DNA of 64,000 bases from Pterois miles. Taxonomy: Eukaryota; Chordata; Actinopteri; Perciformes; Scorpaenidae. This document shows positions 12,561-25,175 of this stretch, in pieces. The notes under the pieces were generated by a model. That model made no database searches. It had not been told where the DNA came from and saw only the letters and a list, made by a program, of their open reading frames with translations. Where the stretch lies: NCBI GenBank assembly GCA_947000775.1, contig CAMQGK010000565.1:8343001-8407000 (forward strand). Reading direction: 5' to 3'. Made by a program: the position numbers and the translations under genes. Within the stretch, counting starts at the first letter, position 1; the number at the start of each line of letters is the position of its first letter.

Positions 12561-14453
12561 ATGTTGACGTTAGTTATGCAATTAAAGCCTTTGTTCTCCT
12601 GCTACCACTGTGGTACAGACATAGAGGCGGTGCAGGGAAAGCCTGAGATAAAGAGGCAATCTCTGGATGAAAGGTGAAAATGATGTAAAAAGCTCATAAA
12701 TCATGAGGCGTTCCCAAAAACGCCTTGTCAGCCAGCTGTTCTTGAATTCAATACAATTATTATGCCTTTACACAAACCTGGTGACATTTACATGCTGTGT
12801 TTTAAGACATGTTTACGAAGAGGCCATTTCGCCGCTGAGCTCTTGGAACCTTGAACTGTACCCGTGGCACTGTCAGCCATGAATAAACCATAGCAGTGCT
12901 ATCGTGATGAAGGAGTCGGCATCTCCCACTCATCGATACACAGGGACTGAAGCTCTCTGTCGAGCCAGTGTCCCAGCATTGACTGCCGGTTGTAATTCTC
13001 TCAAGAGATTGGAGCTGACAATCTTCGGCTTGCCAGACACAAAATCCTGTTTATCTGTCAAGACGAGCGGCTGTAGCCCACCATTCTCTCCAAGCTCTGC
13101 CTGTAAGCTCTCTGGGCGGACAAAGTCTTAGACAACATGAAGACAGAAAGACAGGCCTGATAGCAAAACCGACTGTGCTATCAACACTCCTGACACGGAG
13201 AAGTTCGCTCAGTCGTGGCTTACCCGGAACTGCAGAGGCTCAAACTCCGAAGACTAGATTTGACTTTTGTGTTCTTTTAAAAGTGCTTGAGGTTAACTCA
13301 GACTTTCTTTGTCTATAAGAAACTGAGGTGCTCAAAACTTCAAACTGCATTCGAAAAAAAGTTTTGGGTGTCTTGCCACTATCATAGTCCTACCATCTTT
13401 CAAATAAGGACAGACCTCTTTTCCACCAACAGGCAATTGATTTCACATTACCTTATCTGACCTCTGGAAGGATGCATGCAGTGTTTAGAGGCATTAAAGA
13501 ATCAAAATATGTTGACCAAAAAGTCTGGAGACTACTCCAGAGATCAGTGTTTCTGGTGGAGTGGCTTACACACAGCTTTGTTCATGTAAGAGGGACTCAA
13601 GACAGAGGGATTACAGAGCATAAAACATGGCCAAAGAGGACAAATGTGTAACTCAGAGAGAGATGGCAGCTGTGGCAAGCTTGTGAGCCAAGGTGCCAGC
13701 GCAGAGTGAGAGGGGAGTGTTGATGGGCTTGCTGGGTGGAAAGGAGTGATGTGAGGCTAAGGTCGGGCAGATGGTGGCCGATAATGAGGGTGTAGAGGTG
13801 TAGGGAGGAGGGGAGTCGTGCCGCTCTCAGGCAGCAAAGGCTCAGCACTGAGTTCAGGACCAGGGAGACTGCGAGAGAAAAAGAAGTGTGGGAGGTAGAG
13901 GGAAGAAGGGAAGAATGGGCCCTGTGATGAGGGTGAGCCCAGTAGCTCTGTGCAACCTTTAACAAGCACACCCACCGTCCCATGACATCTGCACTCGGAT
14001 GCACCAACCAATCACCAAATGTGAGAAATATTTCAGCATTCACTCTTGAAATTCTCCAGCTCCTTTGGGTACGCTCACTCCTGGAATCTTTTTTCCAATG
14101 CCTTGACCTTGCCCTCATTAGTGGGTTGACATAATGCATAATTAATAAGAAACAAATGAGTCTATGCTAATAAATTGGCTAGAAATGTGGCAAAGAGAAA
14201 GCAAATTTTTGTGGTATTGGGTCTGGCTGGGGTGGCAAGCCATAGAAATAGACAAGTGAGGGGGCTGGAAACTGCGTCATAGCTTGCTGAGAAGAAAGCG
14301 GACATAGCTTCAGAAACAAATATTGGGCTAGTTAGCTGAGTAGCTTGTCTTTCTCCAGAGTGGTAGGGTGAGAGGCGGCAGGGCCATTAGACCCAACAGC
14401 AAAAACTCATCTCAGTGAGTCTGCGACTTGAGGTATGTTGGTTTAGTTTATAC
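12561..14453. other. Unique DNA with a purine-rich tract; no gene supported
   Basis: The segment from about 13590 to 13950 is strongly G/A-rich on the plus strand. The minus strand therefore lacks stops in one frame, giving the longest frame in the window (180 codons, 13597-14139), rich in Ser, Leu and His. Skewed composition explains it better than selection does; no domain or exon boundary is visible. The rest is unique, with no RNA gene seen. Confidence 0.5.
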
Positions 14454-15114
14454 TAGGCCTGTAAAAGTTAATGTGATAATAATGCGTTAACAAAAATTTA
14501 AACACTACTAATTTCTTTAATAAATTAATGCAACTTCCGATTTTTAGGTTGTACCGGCTCAGTTTTAAAGATAGAATGAAGATACTGGCATCATATGAAA
14601 ATAGAAAACCTGAAGAATCCGTTGGTACTAACCATAATAGCTCATTGTGAAGGAGGCTAAATAATGTCTAAACATATGCTAAATTCTGGTGAGGAAAAAA
14701 CTGGCATGGCTATTTTCAAAGCAGTCCCTTGACCTCTGACCTCCAGATATGTGAATGTAAATGGGTTCTCTGGGTCCCCACCAGTCTCCCCTTTACAGAC
14801 ATGCCCACATTATGATAATCACAGTCAGTTTGGATCAAGTCATAGTCAAGTCAGCACTCTGACGCACTGACAGCTGTTGTTGCCTGTTGAGCTGCAGTTT
14901 ACCATGTTATGATTTGAGCATATTTTAAGCTAAATGCAGTACCTGTGAGGATTTCTGGACAATATTTGTCATTGTTTTGTGTTGTTAATTGATTACTAAT
15001 AATAAATATATACATACCTCCATATAAAGCAGCATATTTGTCCACTTCCATGTTGATAAAAGTATTAAATACTTGATAAATCTCCCTTTAAGGTACATTT
15101 TGAACAGATAAAAA
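14454..15114 (+). mobile_element. Nonautonomous hAT-type element, family B copy 2
   Basis: It begins TAGGCCTGTAAAAG and carries the same ordered blocks as the 56357 copy: AATAATGCGTTAA, GGTTGTACCGGCTCAG, ATACTGGCATCATATGA, CCCTTGACCTCTGACCTCCA, GTCTCCCCTTTACAGACATG, and AAGGTACATTTTGAACAG at the right. It stops after AGATAAAAATG, so the right terminal repeat is gone. It is noncoding. The interior is better preserved than in the 3556 copy. Confidence 0.85.
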
Positions 15115-18100
15115 TGGCCTGCTTCAATTGTCGCAACAGTGCACATCAAAATGGTCACCGCTCTGACCATCCTGCTACATTGATTTGAATAAGAATAATA
15201 TTCTAATTTTATGGGAACAATACATCTGTTTTTCTGCCCACATACTGTATGAGATAATTTGGGTAAAATACATCTGAATTGTGCTATCTGGAAGAGCAGG
15301 CATAGGAGAAAGAACAGTAGATACAGACAACAATGACAGGAACATTAATACACTAAAGGAAATGTTTCAAGGTGGTTGCAATCTACTCTTAGCTTTAGGT
15401 TTTCTTGCAAAAATAATCAAAACATCAGTCCTCAGAAGCACAGTTTGTTAATGCCACTATCGTCTAATCAGTGCCTATCTAAAGCCCCTTAGCAAGCCAG
15501 CCTAAAAATGTAAGCACAAGGAAAAAAGGAAGTCAGAAAATCAAATAAAGTAATGAAAGGATGTGTCCTAATCCGGCTTAGATGTCATAATTTATGTTGG
15601 CAGAAAACTGTGCCTTAGCATTTTCACATTAACATTCTGATGGGATTTCCTATTGGTGCTGACAGCGCTCAGTGCTAATTCTTCAAGAATCTGAGCATTA
15701 TGAGTTCTCTTTCACAAGATTCTGATCAGGCTTCATATTTGTGAAAAGACAAATTTGTGCTTTATTAAGTCCCCTCCTCCCAGCCCTCTCTCTGCCTCAT
15801 TTGGTCATGATGACAGTTGACAAGCCCCACTGATTTTTTTCATTAACGGCTCATAACGTCACCAAAGCGTTGGCGGTATACAGGAAATGAGAGCTCATAT
15901 CAATATTCCAGATGACATCTCATACACAATGCGTCTTAAGTAGAAACCACATGGTCCCCAGGGGTGAGCTATTGATCAGCCTTCATTATCATTATCGATC
16001 TACGAGGTGAACCAACCACTGCTTAACTTTGTCTCTTTATATCGTAAATCTGAGTTCCCATACTTGCAAGAGAGGGTGTGAGCTGCCAAAGACCATCACG
16101 AAGATTCAACGTTTTCATCATCTGAGGCCTTTCATCATTGTCTCACTGGAGAATCATCGTATCGCAAACAGAAAATGTAATTATGAGACTCATCAAGTCG
16201 GCGCTTGATTCAGCTTTTGCTTCGGGTTAGTGTAAGGGAAAGTTAACAGGATTGTTGATCTTCATTTATGACACAGCATCTGATATACAGGCATGCTCCT
16301 GGGCTCCGAGTCAATACCAGTATCAGTTTAAAACCTTTCATTAAGGCAGGTAGAACACTTCAGTGGCCACCTTATTTTCTCCTTTATCTTAGAGGCATGG
16401 AAGGAGGAAATAAAGCACTAGCAAAAGCCTCGGCTCCATATGGGGATAAAATCTATTCTCTATTATTGCACTGCTGTTGCTTGAGGGCCGTCAAGCTAAA
16501 GGTAATGGCATTGCCTGTGACAAATTTATGGCTGAGCTGCTCCATGTTCCATGAGGGACATAACAGGCTGGGAATTGTCCAGATTGTCGAAGTCGCAACT
16601 AAAATGACAAATGACCCTCTGGTGACAAATCAACAACGTCATTTACAATGCCAGTCAAATGAATAAGTGTGCTCTAATGGCAGTCAACGCATTATATATT
16701 TAGACAATGCTGCGTGAATAGACGGGTTGGCTGTCAAACCTCCAGAATGATTGTAAGGAAAAGAATACGTGGCAGTGTAGAGCCGCTTAGGGTGATGCAA
16801 GTCGCCTTAGAAACGTCTCATGATAGCAACAGGATGGCACTCGACGGGCAGCTGAGCAGCTGGTTCACAGGCCTAACAGGTGAGAGAGGCCCTGGACCTT
16901 TGCCACAGGCTCCACGTAGACCATGTGAGAGACCTTGGTCTGCATCCTGTCTGTTACACCAGCTCTCAACGGATTGGACACCCTGACTTTTCCTCCGTCA
17001 GCCTAATCCATTTTCATCCATTTGTTCTCTCCTTCTCGCCAACCCAGACGGTGAGACCGCTCCGTGCCAATTCATCAATACTCGTGGCTGAAGCAAGTTG
17101 GCAGTGTTTCAGCGGCGCTAAGCTAATAGGGCACTAAAATGGGTCCACATTTCCATCTTTTATAGAGCATAAGACCGTCTATTAAAACAGGACATGGCTC
17201 CTTTAGGACCTAACTTTTGTCATCACATACTAAATAATAATTGGTTTACCAAAGGTTAATTGCTCAATAGATACTAGGCCATTGGAATTTAATTGTGCTG
17301 TTAAACGCCTCACTTGTAGCCCATGCTTTTGTAATAGCTCATTGGACTTTGAAATGAATGGAAAGACTGTTTGGACCCCAGGTGACTACTAAAAGTTGCT
17401 AACTGTTGCAAAGAGTCTGTTCAGATCTGACATTGCGTGTATCCGTGGTTGATTCTCTAAATAATAATGAGTTTCTTAAGTTATCTCAAAGCACTGACTA
17501 TTTTTCATTTAAACTATATCAAGCACTTATCGTGAATTAGTTTTGTACCCCTCCAGTTTCTCGTCTATAGTCTTAGTATTGGTAGATACACGAGTCAGCA
17601 AGATCAGTTGCATGTGGGAGCTGTGTCTCCCTCAGCAGATAATCAGAACATTAAAATGCCAGTCTGGGATTTTGTGAGTACATCAGCTTTGCATATTAAT
17701 TCTTATATTCCTATGGTTGTATGGTTGAAGTAAAATGTGCTCTCATTTGAGCTGTAGTTCTCAAATGTTTGCAAACAAAATGCAAGTAAATCATTTAACC
17801 ATATGTTCAATGAGAGATAAAGGCCTCCCTTCGGTGTCCTTGATTCATGGAGCAACAGGTCACTAATTCACTTTGAGAGTGAAAAATGTTTTCCTTTCTT
17901 CCATTATCCTTCTGTTTGTTGAGTATTAGGTGTTTAACATTGAACTGTGCACACCAAAAGACAAAAAGGTAGGAGAGATAGTAGCATATTTAGGAGTGTT
18001 TGCCATTTGAAAAATCTGTTTCCAACTGCTGGAGCGGTGCCAGTGGAACAATTTCAAGGCACACCCTGTCAAGAACACAACCTAATGGAGGCTTTATAAA

Positions 18101-18910
18101 TTATGAGGACAACATCCATTCCTGCTATCGGCTCATTTCAAAGTGAAGGCTGGTGAGGCAGAGCTGTATCAAATGAAGCCGGAGCAGACATCTCATTGCT
18201 GTTTATCAAACATCCCCTGGCTGGAATAGCAGACTATCAAGTCAACTAAAACCTAATTACTTTGTTTATGTACTTCCCTTTCCTGCCTCCAAGGGTAGAT
18301 GTGCCCCAATTATGACAACTGAGTGACAACTGACTCGTTGCTGTTTCACTATTACTATATAATACCATGCAACCTAAATACGTCAAGTGAGTCAACTAAT
18401 TAAAACTAAGTAACAAACTAATGATGACTATAGATTTTCATTGTAGACTGCGGAAGGGTTATATAATTTGTGAATAAAAGCCTGAATTGTATGTTATTTT
18501 TTCTCAAAACGTATTTTAAATGAGTCAAAGGATGTCGGTCACATGACCCCCACTGACTGCTGCAATGCTATTTGACATTTGTGGCGCTGTCCGTGGTACT
18601 GAAACAAGCAGCCATGAACAGACGGACAGAAGATGTCACTTAATTTGGTTTCTTAGCCTGCTTCCTTTTCGTGGTTGTAAAGAGAGAGAGACGGACAAAT
18701 AGAGAGCGAGTGCTGCTAGCTGCAAACAGCTGTTTCAATGCAGCTCCCCTGCTGATTTGACAAAGAAGTGTTCATAAGTTAAAAATGTTTAGCACTCGTA
18801 TAGTGCTATGTTCTTATGCGAATGGTCCGATTAATACATCTTTGATGTTGAAACAGCAGCCTTATGTTGTTGTTGTTGTTATTTAGCCTTTCTGAGGCTA
18901 TTACATTTTA
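15115..18910. promoter_or_regulatory. Unique block with candidate regulatory elements
   Basis: Almost 3.8 kb without any repeat shared with the window. Two sub-blocks, about 15560-16240 and 16290-17160, have even base composition with TAAT, CATTA, GATCAG and E-box-like words. They look like conserved noncoding elements. A 132-codon frame at 16268-16666 and 90- and 85-codon frames at 16714-17137 match no known protein. A short TTG run lies at 18866. Without sequences from other fish, conservation is only inferred. Confidence 0.25.
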
Positions 18911-20209
18911 TGTTTAACATTCAAATGAGCCTTTACCTTAATTACCTTAGCCATCAAATATGTGCTAATTTGCATACATTTCCAAAACAGAAATCTGAAC
19001 CTTGGATAAAGCCAGGTTCAAAATTCTTGTTTCATTTTGTTGACATATTAGAGTCAAAGGTTTTTACTGAGGGGATTTTGGATATCTCTTTTTATCACTC
19101 CATAAATCAGAAAATACTGCCAACAGCAGTAAAAAAAAAAAAATCAATTTTGGCCATGTTTTTAGAAAATAAAATAAAATGTCCTATAAATCAGACTAAG
19201 AGTGACATATAAACAAATCCCTCTGTAAAAATCTTCAGAATATGGATAGAAATGAAAGTGAAAGTTTGGTGTATGTAAAAGCTACTGAAGTGAAGATTTC
19301 TGGCTCAGATCATGAGAATGAACTCAAATAGAGAAAACGGCCTTTAAAGATATGGATTGTAAAATTCCACACAAAGAAACTCCAGGTTAATAGAGTAAAA
19401 CAATTAACAAATAGATACCATGAAACTTCCCAAGTTGTTTACTTGCATTAAAACTGCAGTCGGTGAGAATGGAGCAAATATGATTTAAAAAAAGTTATTT
19501 TTATAAAACAGTCACTATCTCCTGACAGTAGTACATGAGACAGGTAATCTGAAAGAAAATTACCTATCTCTGTGTCCTCTGCTGCCCCTAATGGCATCTG
19601 CAAGGTTTCACAGACCGGAGGAAAAGAACAATGTCAGAGCTGATCTGGAGTCAGCTGTCCAGCTGCCGTCTATGAGAACTGGCTGTCACTCACGAACTCT
19701 GACCAAACGGTCAAACTAGGCATCGCTGATCAAATATGAATCAATATTCTGTTACTGCAATGACTATTTCTCACATCAAATGTTTTCACAAACATCTTGT
19801 AGTTATGGTTTAGATGTAAAATGAGAAAATTTGTGACCAGCAGCCATGTTGAGATCTCTTGAGGGGATTCCGACCATCGCTCACATGACCGGAGCACAGC
19901 CAATAGGTACACTCTCTCTCTCTGAAATGACCTGTGATTGGTCAAAATCTTCGGTCACAGGCTAGATTGTTTAAAGCCTGAAAACAGAGCCACGAGGATG
20001 TGCAGGGATCTAGTTTTCTCTCAGAACATTTGAATTACAATATGCTGAAAGATTTTTATGGATTTTTTTGCCCAGTGATGCCTACTCCAGCTTTAAGACA
20101 CTTTTTTGTATTACAAGTTTTCTGAGAAGTTATGTTTAAAAATGTAAAGGAGGCATTTTCCACTAGTCTGAAATAAGACATTATGGAGGTAAAATACCCA
20201 AAAATGACA
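18911..20209 (+). mobile_element. Dispersed repeat, family C copy 1, interrupted
   Basis: The left part (about 18911-19447) aligns closely with 33130-33602, sharing CAGAAATCTGAAC, ATATTAGAGTCAAAGGTTTT, TTTTTATCACTCC, AATCAGAAAATACTG, CTTCAGAATAT and AGAGCTACTGAAGTG-like blocks. The right part (20097-20209) aligns with 33607-33771: TATTACAAGTTTT, CCACTAGTCTGA, and the terminal AAAATGAC. Between them sits a separate TTAA-flanked MITE. Copy 2 has no such interruption. Family C is noncoding with no recognisable open frame. A stretch of about 65 bases near CACTAGTCTG present in copy 2 is missing here. Confidence 0.8.
19452..20092 (+). mobile_element. TTAA-flanked piggyBac-type MITE nested in family C
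   Basis: A 641-bp noncoding element with TTAA immediately outside both ends (19448-19451 and 20093-20096). The ends are imperfect inverted repeats: AACTGCAGTCGG at the left, and AGCTGGAGTAGG when the right end is reverse-complemented. The uninterrupted family-C copy has a single TTAA at 33603-33606 at the equivalent place, so the insertion and its target duplication are shown directly. TTAA duplication is the signature of the piggyBac superfamily. A partial relative lies at 29623-29875. A 71-codon reverse frame at 19730-19945 looks incidental. Confidence 0.85.
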
Positions 20210-21076
20210 AAATTGATTAGACCATGAAAAATTATGTTTTTGCTTGGGGTATCTTGTCTTAATGTGTTAGCTAACAGTTGACTACTTCCATCCAGCAGGG
20301 ATCTAGTAGTTGTTTCATCACATTGGAGCCTTTTTTCTGCCCACCTGATCAATATAAAGCCACTTTTCACACCTCTTTTAGCTATGCTTTGGTCTCCACT
20401 TACTCTTGAGAAGCTGTCTAGTAACTGTTGACTATCTTCATTGTCTAATATGTCTGGCTGCTGTTTGGTGCTGGGCAGCTTGCAAACACAGATCTGTTTC
20501 TGCTAAATTATAGAGTTGTTGAGAGCATTAAGTCTGAACTATATAACCAAAACAATGAGTTAAAAGAGGCTGTAAAACACTGAAAGATAATTTCACTGTC
20601 TTTTGATTCAATGCGAATATAACAGATTGACTGATGTTGCTCTAAATATCTGGTAGTGAAAAAGACACAGAGGAAGAATTTAACTATTCCCTTCGTAAAC
20701 CGCTAGAAGTTAATGCACTAGAGTAATGCCTAATCCTTTCTCTCAGTCATCTCTTACACTTTGAGGCTGTGGAATGATCAGACTGGAGTGCCTCTGAGTG
20801 CAGGTTGCCACTAGCACTGACGGTAATTTTCTTTATGTTGCTGATGTATTCTGCTCCAAGTGACATTTGTCATGGTTTTTCTTTGTTCTCTGCACTATAT
20901 TCCTTGTGGCATTTCAAAGATAAAAGCCATTCTCTCTGTGGTATCAATGCAGTCTGACGTACAGGAGTGATAACAGGACAAGTTTTCATCCCGCTACATA
21001 TCTCTCTGAAGGTTTCCCCTCAAAGAAACCCCTACCAAACAGGCAGCGAAGCCAAGACTTCTGTCTACATACTCGT

Positions 21077-21088
21077 CCCCCCCCCCCC
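21077..21088. repeat. Poly-C tract, C12
   Basis: An uninterrupted run of 12 C on the plus strand. Confidence 0.9.
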
Positions 21089-22417
21089 GAGTTCATGCAC
21101 ATGATTGGAGCTGTAGAAATTAGATTAACCGTCAGCATCCCGCTGTGTTTGTTGTGAGAGATCCTGCTGCCAAACATTTGACAAGAATGTCACACGGAAA
21201 ACCTGCCGCCTCTCCGGTGAAGCTGCCAGCCCTGGCATCTGACCTCTCGGCGCGTCCGAACAGCTACAAGTGCTTTCCATCTCCTCCGACTGCTCAGCCT
21301 GTCAATCTGCCTATTGAAAGGTTTCCCCCTTTCCCCAGGAAAAGCTCATTTTCTCTTCCCCTCAGCCCAGTCAGTAAGTGTCACTTCAGTTTAGATTTCA
21401 CCACCTCCCTGCAGCCCTGCACTAAAGCTCCTGTGGAGGGATTTTTTGTGGACTGTGCTCTCCAATTAAAACTGTAGGGGACACAAGATTAAAAACAACT
21501 TGATACTTGCAGTAGCTGGGCCTTTGTCCAGATAAAACTGACTTCACGTTGAGGCCTTTTAAATGTACACTTAAAGCAAACATGCCATTCAGAAAACAAC
21601 ATCCAGACAAAGCTGAAAACAAAATAGCTCAGAGATAATATGTATCCCAGATTAGTCATGCGGACAGATTTTCACAGTGCATTGATTGAATCAATTTTTT
21701 TTTCCTCTCCATTTTAAATGCTCAAATATATAAAAAATACCCAGTAAGGCCTGTGGTCTGCAAACATCACGGAGGGGTCGAATCTTAATACAGCTTGATT
21801 CTCGATGCAGGCCTGTTTGTGAGAGAAAGTAAAGACCAGTTCTGCCACAGAGATTTCCTCAAAGACCACTGGATTAGGGATTCACAGAAGCCTCTGCAAG
21901 ATGGCAACCCCCTCTTCTCTGGAAATCGATTCCAACTTTGCTCTCCATGTCAATATGCTGCTCATTGCACTCTTAGATTCAGGTTTCCCATCATATAGTT
22001 TTAGCTATGTTACGTTTGCTAACTTGCCAACAACCTCAGCGGATATTAAGACATGAGATGGCATGTGACTACCCCCAAATGGAGCGGGAATGACTTTGTG
22101 TTGTGCATTACTTGTCCTTTAGAAAATTACAAGAAGAATGCCCTTCAGGGCTTCACAGTACTGTATACTTTCTTCTGCCCATCTCCTATGGATGTCTCAT
22201 GGCATTCTATTGGTGTATTGCTTTTTCTTGGCCTTCGCATCAGTTGTCAGGTAACCAATGTCAGCGAGTGGGAGCATGTTATTGCGGCAAAGAAATTGCC
22301 TGAGGCAACATATTAAAACGGGGTCACAGGCTAGCATTCCCCGGGGCTCCCTGTCAAATTTTGGTTTTGATGTAACAAGTATGTTTCAGGTGATGGTGAA
22401 ATGTATGCAGGGAACCG

Positions 22418-22443
22418 CCCCCCCCCCCCCCCCCCCCCCCCCC
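22418..22443. repeat. Poly-C tract, C26
   Basis: An uninterrupted run of 26 C on the plus strand, the longest homopolymer in the window. The complementary strand is a 26-base G run able to form G-quadruplex structures. Such a tract is prone to slippage, so the exact length is uncertain. Confidence 0.9.
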
Positions 22444-22778
22444 AATGAGAAATGATTGGATTCTAACTTCATCAATAAATTAACTGCAGACTCCTGCTCC
22501 TCCTCCTGTTACTCTGTCAACGCTACCAAAGCCCACACTGTCACTGATGGCACTCCCTGAATAAATATGATCTAATTTTTGGAAAAATGAAAAAGCGATT
22601 TCACTGAGAAACAGACAGAAGGGTCTACAATGTGTTTGAAGGATATGCACAAACTAATTCAGCAGCAAAAACAGGTTCAAAAGATAAGGATAGGAGCTAA
22701 AGCCTAGTACCACAAGCTATGAATGCTATACGTTATTAAGTGTACCGGTTTCTATTTTGAAATACATTGATCAATAGA

Positions 22779-22805
22779 TTTCCCCTTGGGGACAATAAAG
22801 AATCG
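22779..22805 (+). mobile_element. Short retroposon 3'-tail-like sequence
   Basis: TTTCCCCTTGGGGACAATAA followed by AGAATC resembles the end TTTCCCCATTGTGGGACTAA seen in the SINE at 60691. Only the terminal 25 or so bases are recognisable, so this may be a heavily truncated retroposon or a chance match. Confidence 0.35.
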
Positions 22806-23239
22806 CATATTAAATTGTTAGTGATGTTGAATATACAGTGTAGCTGGAGATCATTCAGTGATCCTGTTTTAATGTGGCTATCGCTGATAGCATTGTCACG
22901 GTGACCTTAACTGCTGGATAGTGTTGCGTGTTGTTGTTGCCGACTTTTCTCTTGAACCCAATTTCTACGACTAGTGTCAAAGTTAGAAATAACTGTCTGA
23001 GCTGTGTCTGCCTCAGATTCATGCTGGCCCGATCAAGAGAAGTGACATTAATTAGTTGCCATGAGTACCCTACTGGTCGGCAGAGTAGGGCGGGTCTTAA
23101 GTGAGTTGATTAAATGTCATTTTGTAATCTCCACTTATTCCACATATCTGACCTTGAATAAAAATGTGGACCTTTAAGTAATAAGTTTGAGAACCCCTGG
23201 TATATCTCCTTCCAACCTCTCCGGTAATGAATATCACTG

Positions 23240-23496
23240 GGAACGCCAGTGGCTCAGTCCATAGGTATGAAGAGAGGTGCTGGAGAGGTGCCAGTTCACC
23301 TCCTGGGCACTGCCCAGATGCCCTTGAGCACAGCACCAAACCCCTTGTGCACCTTTCCATGGGTAGCCCCCTCACTCTGACATAGGTCCTGTTTGTGCAT
23401 GCATTTATGTATTTCAGGTCTGTTTGTGTAATGTATAAAAATGACAACAGTGAAAAAATTAAATATCCCCTCAAGAAGTACATCTTCTTCTTCTTT
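23240..23496 (+). mobile_element. tRNA-derived SINE, degenerate copy
   Basis: It aligns with the SINE at 60691-61040: GCCAGTGGCTCAGTCCATAG at the head, then GGAGAGGTGCCAGTTCACCT, CTGGGCACTGCC, GCACCAAACCCC, CCCCCTCACTCTGACAT, TTTCAGGTCTG, and a 3' tail ACATCTTCTTCTTCTTTA. An internal deletion removes the second half of the tRNA-like head, including the B-box, so this copy cannot be transcribed by RNA polymerase III in the usual way. The CTT tail links the two copies to one family. A 141-codon reverse frame over it is incidental. Confidence 0.8.
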
Positions 23497-24566
23497 ACTA
23501 TTACACAATGACCCAGGAACAACGTTTAACCCTGAATAATCCACCAAAATCTTAAACGATTGCGTGACAATCTATGGAGCTGGCTGATTCAATGCTATGA
23601 TTGGACAGTCTGCATTTGAGGGGTGGCACTTAGTGAAGGGTCAAACCTTACAATTTGATTGGTATTCTTGGCAGAAATTAGTGAAGTAGGCATACAGATT
23701 CATAGAATGAGGCACAAAGAAAGAAAATGCACAAAGCAAATCGTGAAGACATTAAGTGATCGTTGTAACTCATGGTTTGGAAGCTTCTCCATTTTTTTTG
23801 CACTTCAGTCCATCATTCATTGGACAGTATACATGTAAGTATTCAAAAAGTCACTCATAACAAGATCAATAAATGGATGGGTGTAGTAGAATGAAATAGC
23901 TAGATGGATCTAAATACACACTGGGGATGTAATAACCATCAGCTTATCATAATCAGCCTAACCTCAAAAACTTCACAGCAAAGAGATCCTCAGCAACTCT
24001 TAATAACGTAATATTTTACTCCTCTGGTTACCATTTACCTCCACAGATACAGGAAGGAGTAATTGGTGTACCACATTTGTAGGATGAAAGGATGTGGGAC
24101 ACTTTGGGAAGTGACATTTGGTGCCAAAAGAGCCAGCCAAAGTAGCCCTGAAAAGGGCGGATGTGCCTGCTATCAAACGGTGGAATACAGCATCCCCATA
24201 ATCACAAAATTGTCCTCAACAAAGGCAGCCGGTGCTTTTTTGTCATTTCCTGTAGGTTATGAGTAGCCGAGTAGAAAATTGCCTGGCACTGGCTCCGAGT
24301 TGCGTACCTGCTTCAGCATCACCTCTGCCCGATTATTTTGTTTGCTGAAGCCCATTTCTGGGCCTCTGATTCACCACATTTTATCACATTTTCTGGATGG
24401 CAGCTTTTATCACAATGGCACTAATCACTCCTACTTCCTCATGCTACAGTAATGCAACACTAAAAAGATGTGACATGACAGATGGGAAATCTCAAAATGG
24501 ATGTGAATTATGATTTTGAACAAAAGAGATAACATATGGACTAAACAAAGATAGGGTAGTGAACCA
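23497..24566. other. Unique noncoding DNA, no gene seen
   Basis: AT-rich and nonrepetitive within this window. A 67-codon frame at 24063 has no recognisable domain. Confidence 0.45.
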
Positions 24567-25175
24567 TCCCGTATCTGTTCAAAATGTACCTTAAAAGGAG
24601 ATTTGTCAACATGGGAGTGAACAAATATGTTGCTTTATGCATTTATTATGAGAAATCAATTAACAACACAAAACAATGAGAAATATTGTCCAAAAAAAAT
24701 CCTATCAAAATCATAACATGGCAAACTGCAGCCCAACAGGCAACAACAGCTCTCAGTGTGTCAGAGTGCTGACTTGACTAGGACTTGATCCAAACTGTGA
24801 TTATCATAAAGTGGGCATGTCTGTAAAGGGGAGACTGGTGGGTACCTATAGGACCCATTTTCATTCACATATCTGGAGGTCAGAGGTCAAGGGACCCCTT
24901 TGAAAATGGCCATGCCAGTTTTTCCTCACCAACATTTAGCACAAGTTTGGTGCATTATTTAGCCTCCGTTGCAACAAGCTAGTATGACATGGTTGGTGCC
25001 AGTGGATTCTTTAGGTTTTCTTCCATATGATGCCAGAATCTTCACTCCAGCTTTAAAAGTGAGCTACTGCAACCTAAAAATTACATGTTGCATTAATGCA
25101 TTAAAGAAATTAGTGCCATTAAATATAATTTGCATTAAAGTGTTATCACATCATCATAAACTTCGATTCTCTTAT
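24567..25175 (-). mobile_element. Nonautonomous hAT-type element, family B copy 3 (reverse)
   Basis: This is the reverse complement of the copies at 14454 and 56357. It reads from CTGTTCAAAATGTACCTTAA through TTAACAACACAAAACAATGA, AACATGGCAAACTGCAGCCC, GACTTGATCCAAACTGTGAT and GGAGGTCAGAGGTCAAGGGA to ATTAATGCATTAAAGAAATT. It is among the better preserved copies, with both subterminal regions present, but the extreme terminal repeats have decayed and no target duplication was recognised. It has no coding capacity. Confidence 0.85.

Larger units (their letters stand above)
20210..23239. other. Unique noncoding DNA with poly-C tracts
   Basis: No gene is supported. A 110-codon frame at 21145-21477 is proline- and serine-rich and resembles nothing known. 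The segment holds two long C-homopolymers (annotated separately) and a short retroposon-like 3' tail at 22779. Confidence 0.45.

Noticed and set aside
13597..14139. Longest open frame in the window (180 codons, minus strand)
   Set aside because: The plus strand is purine-rich here, which removes stops on the minus strand and gives a Ser/Leu/His-rich product without any known domain, exon boundary or start context.
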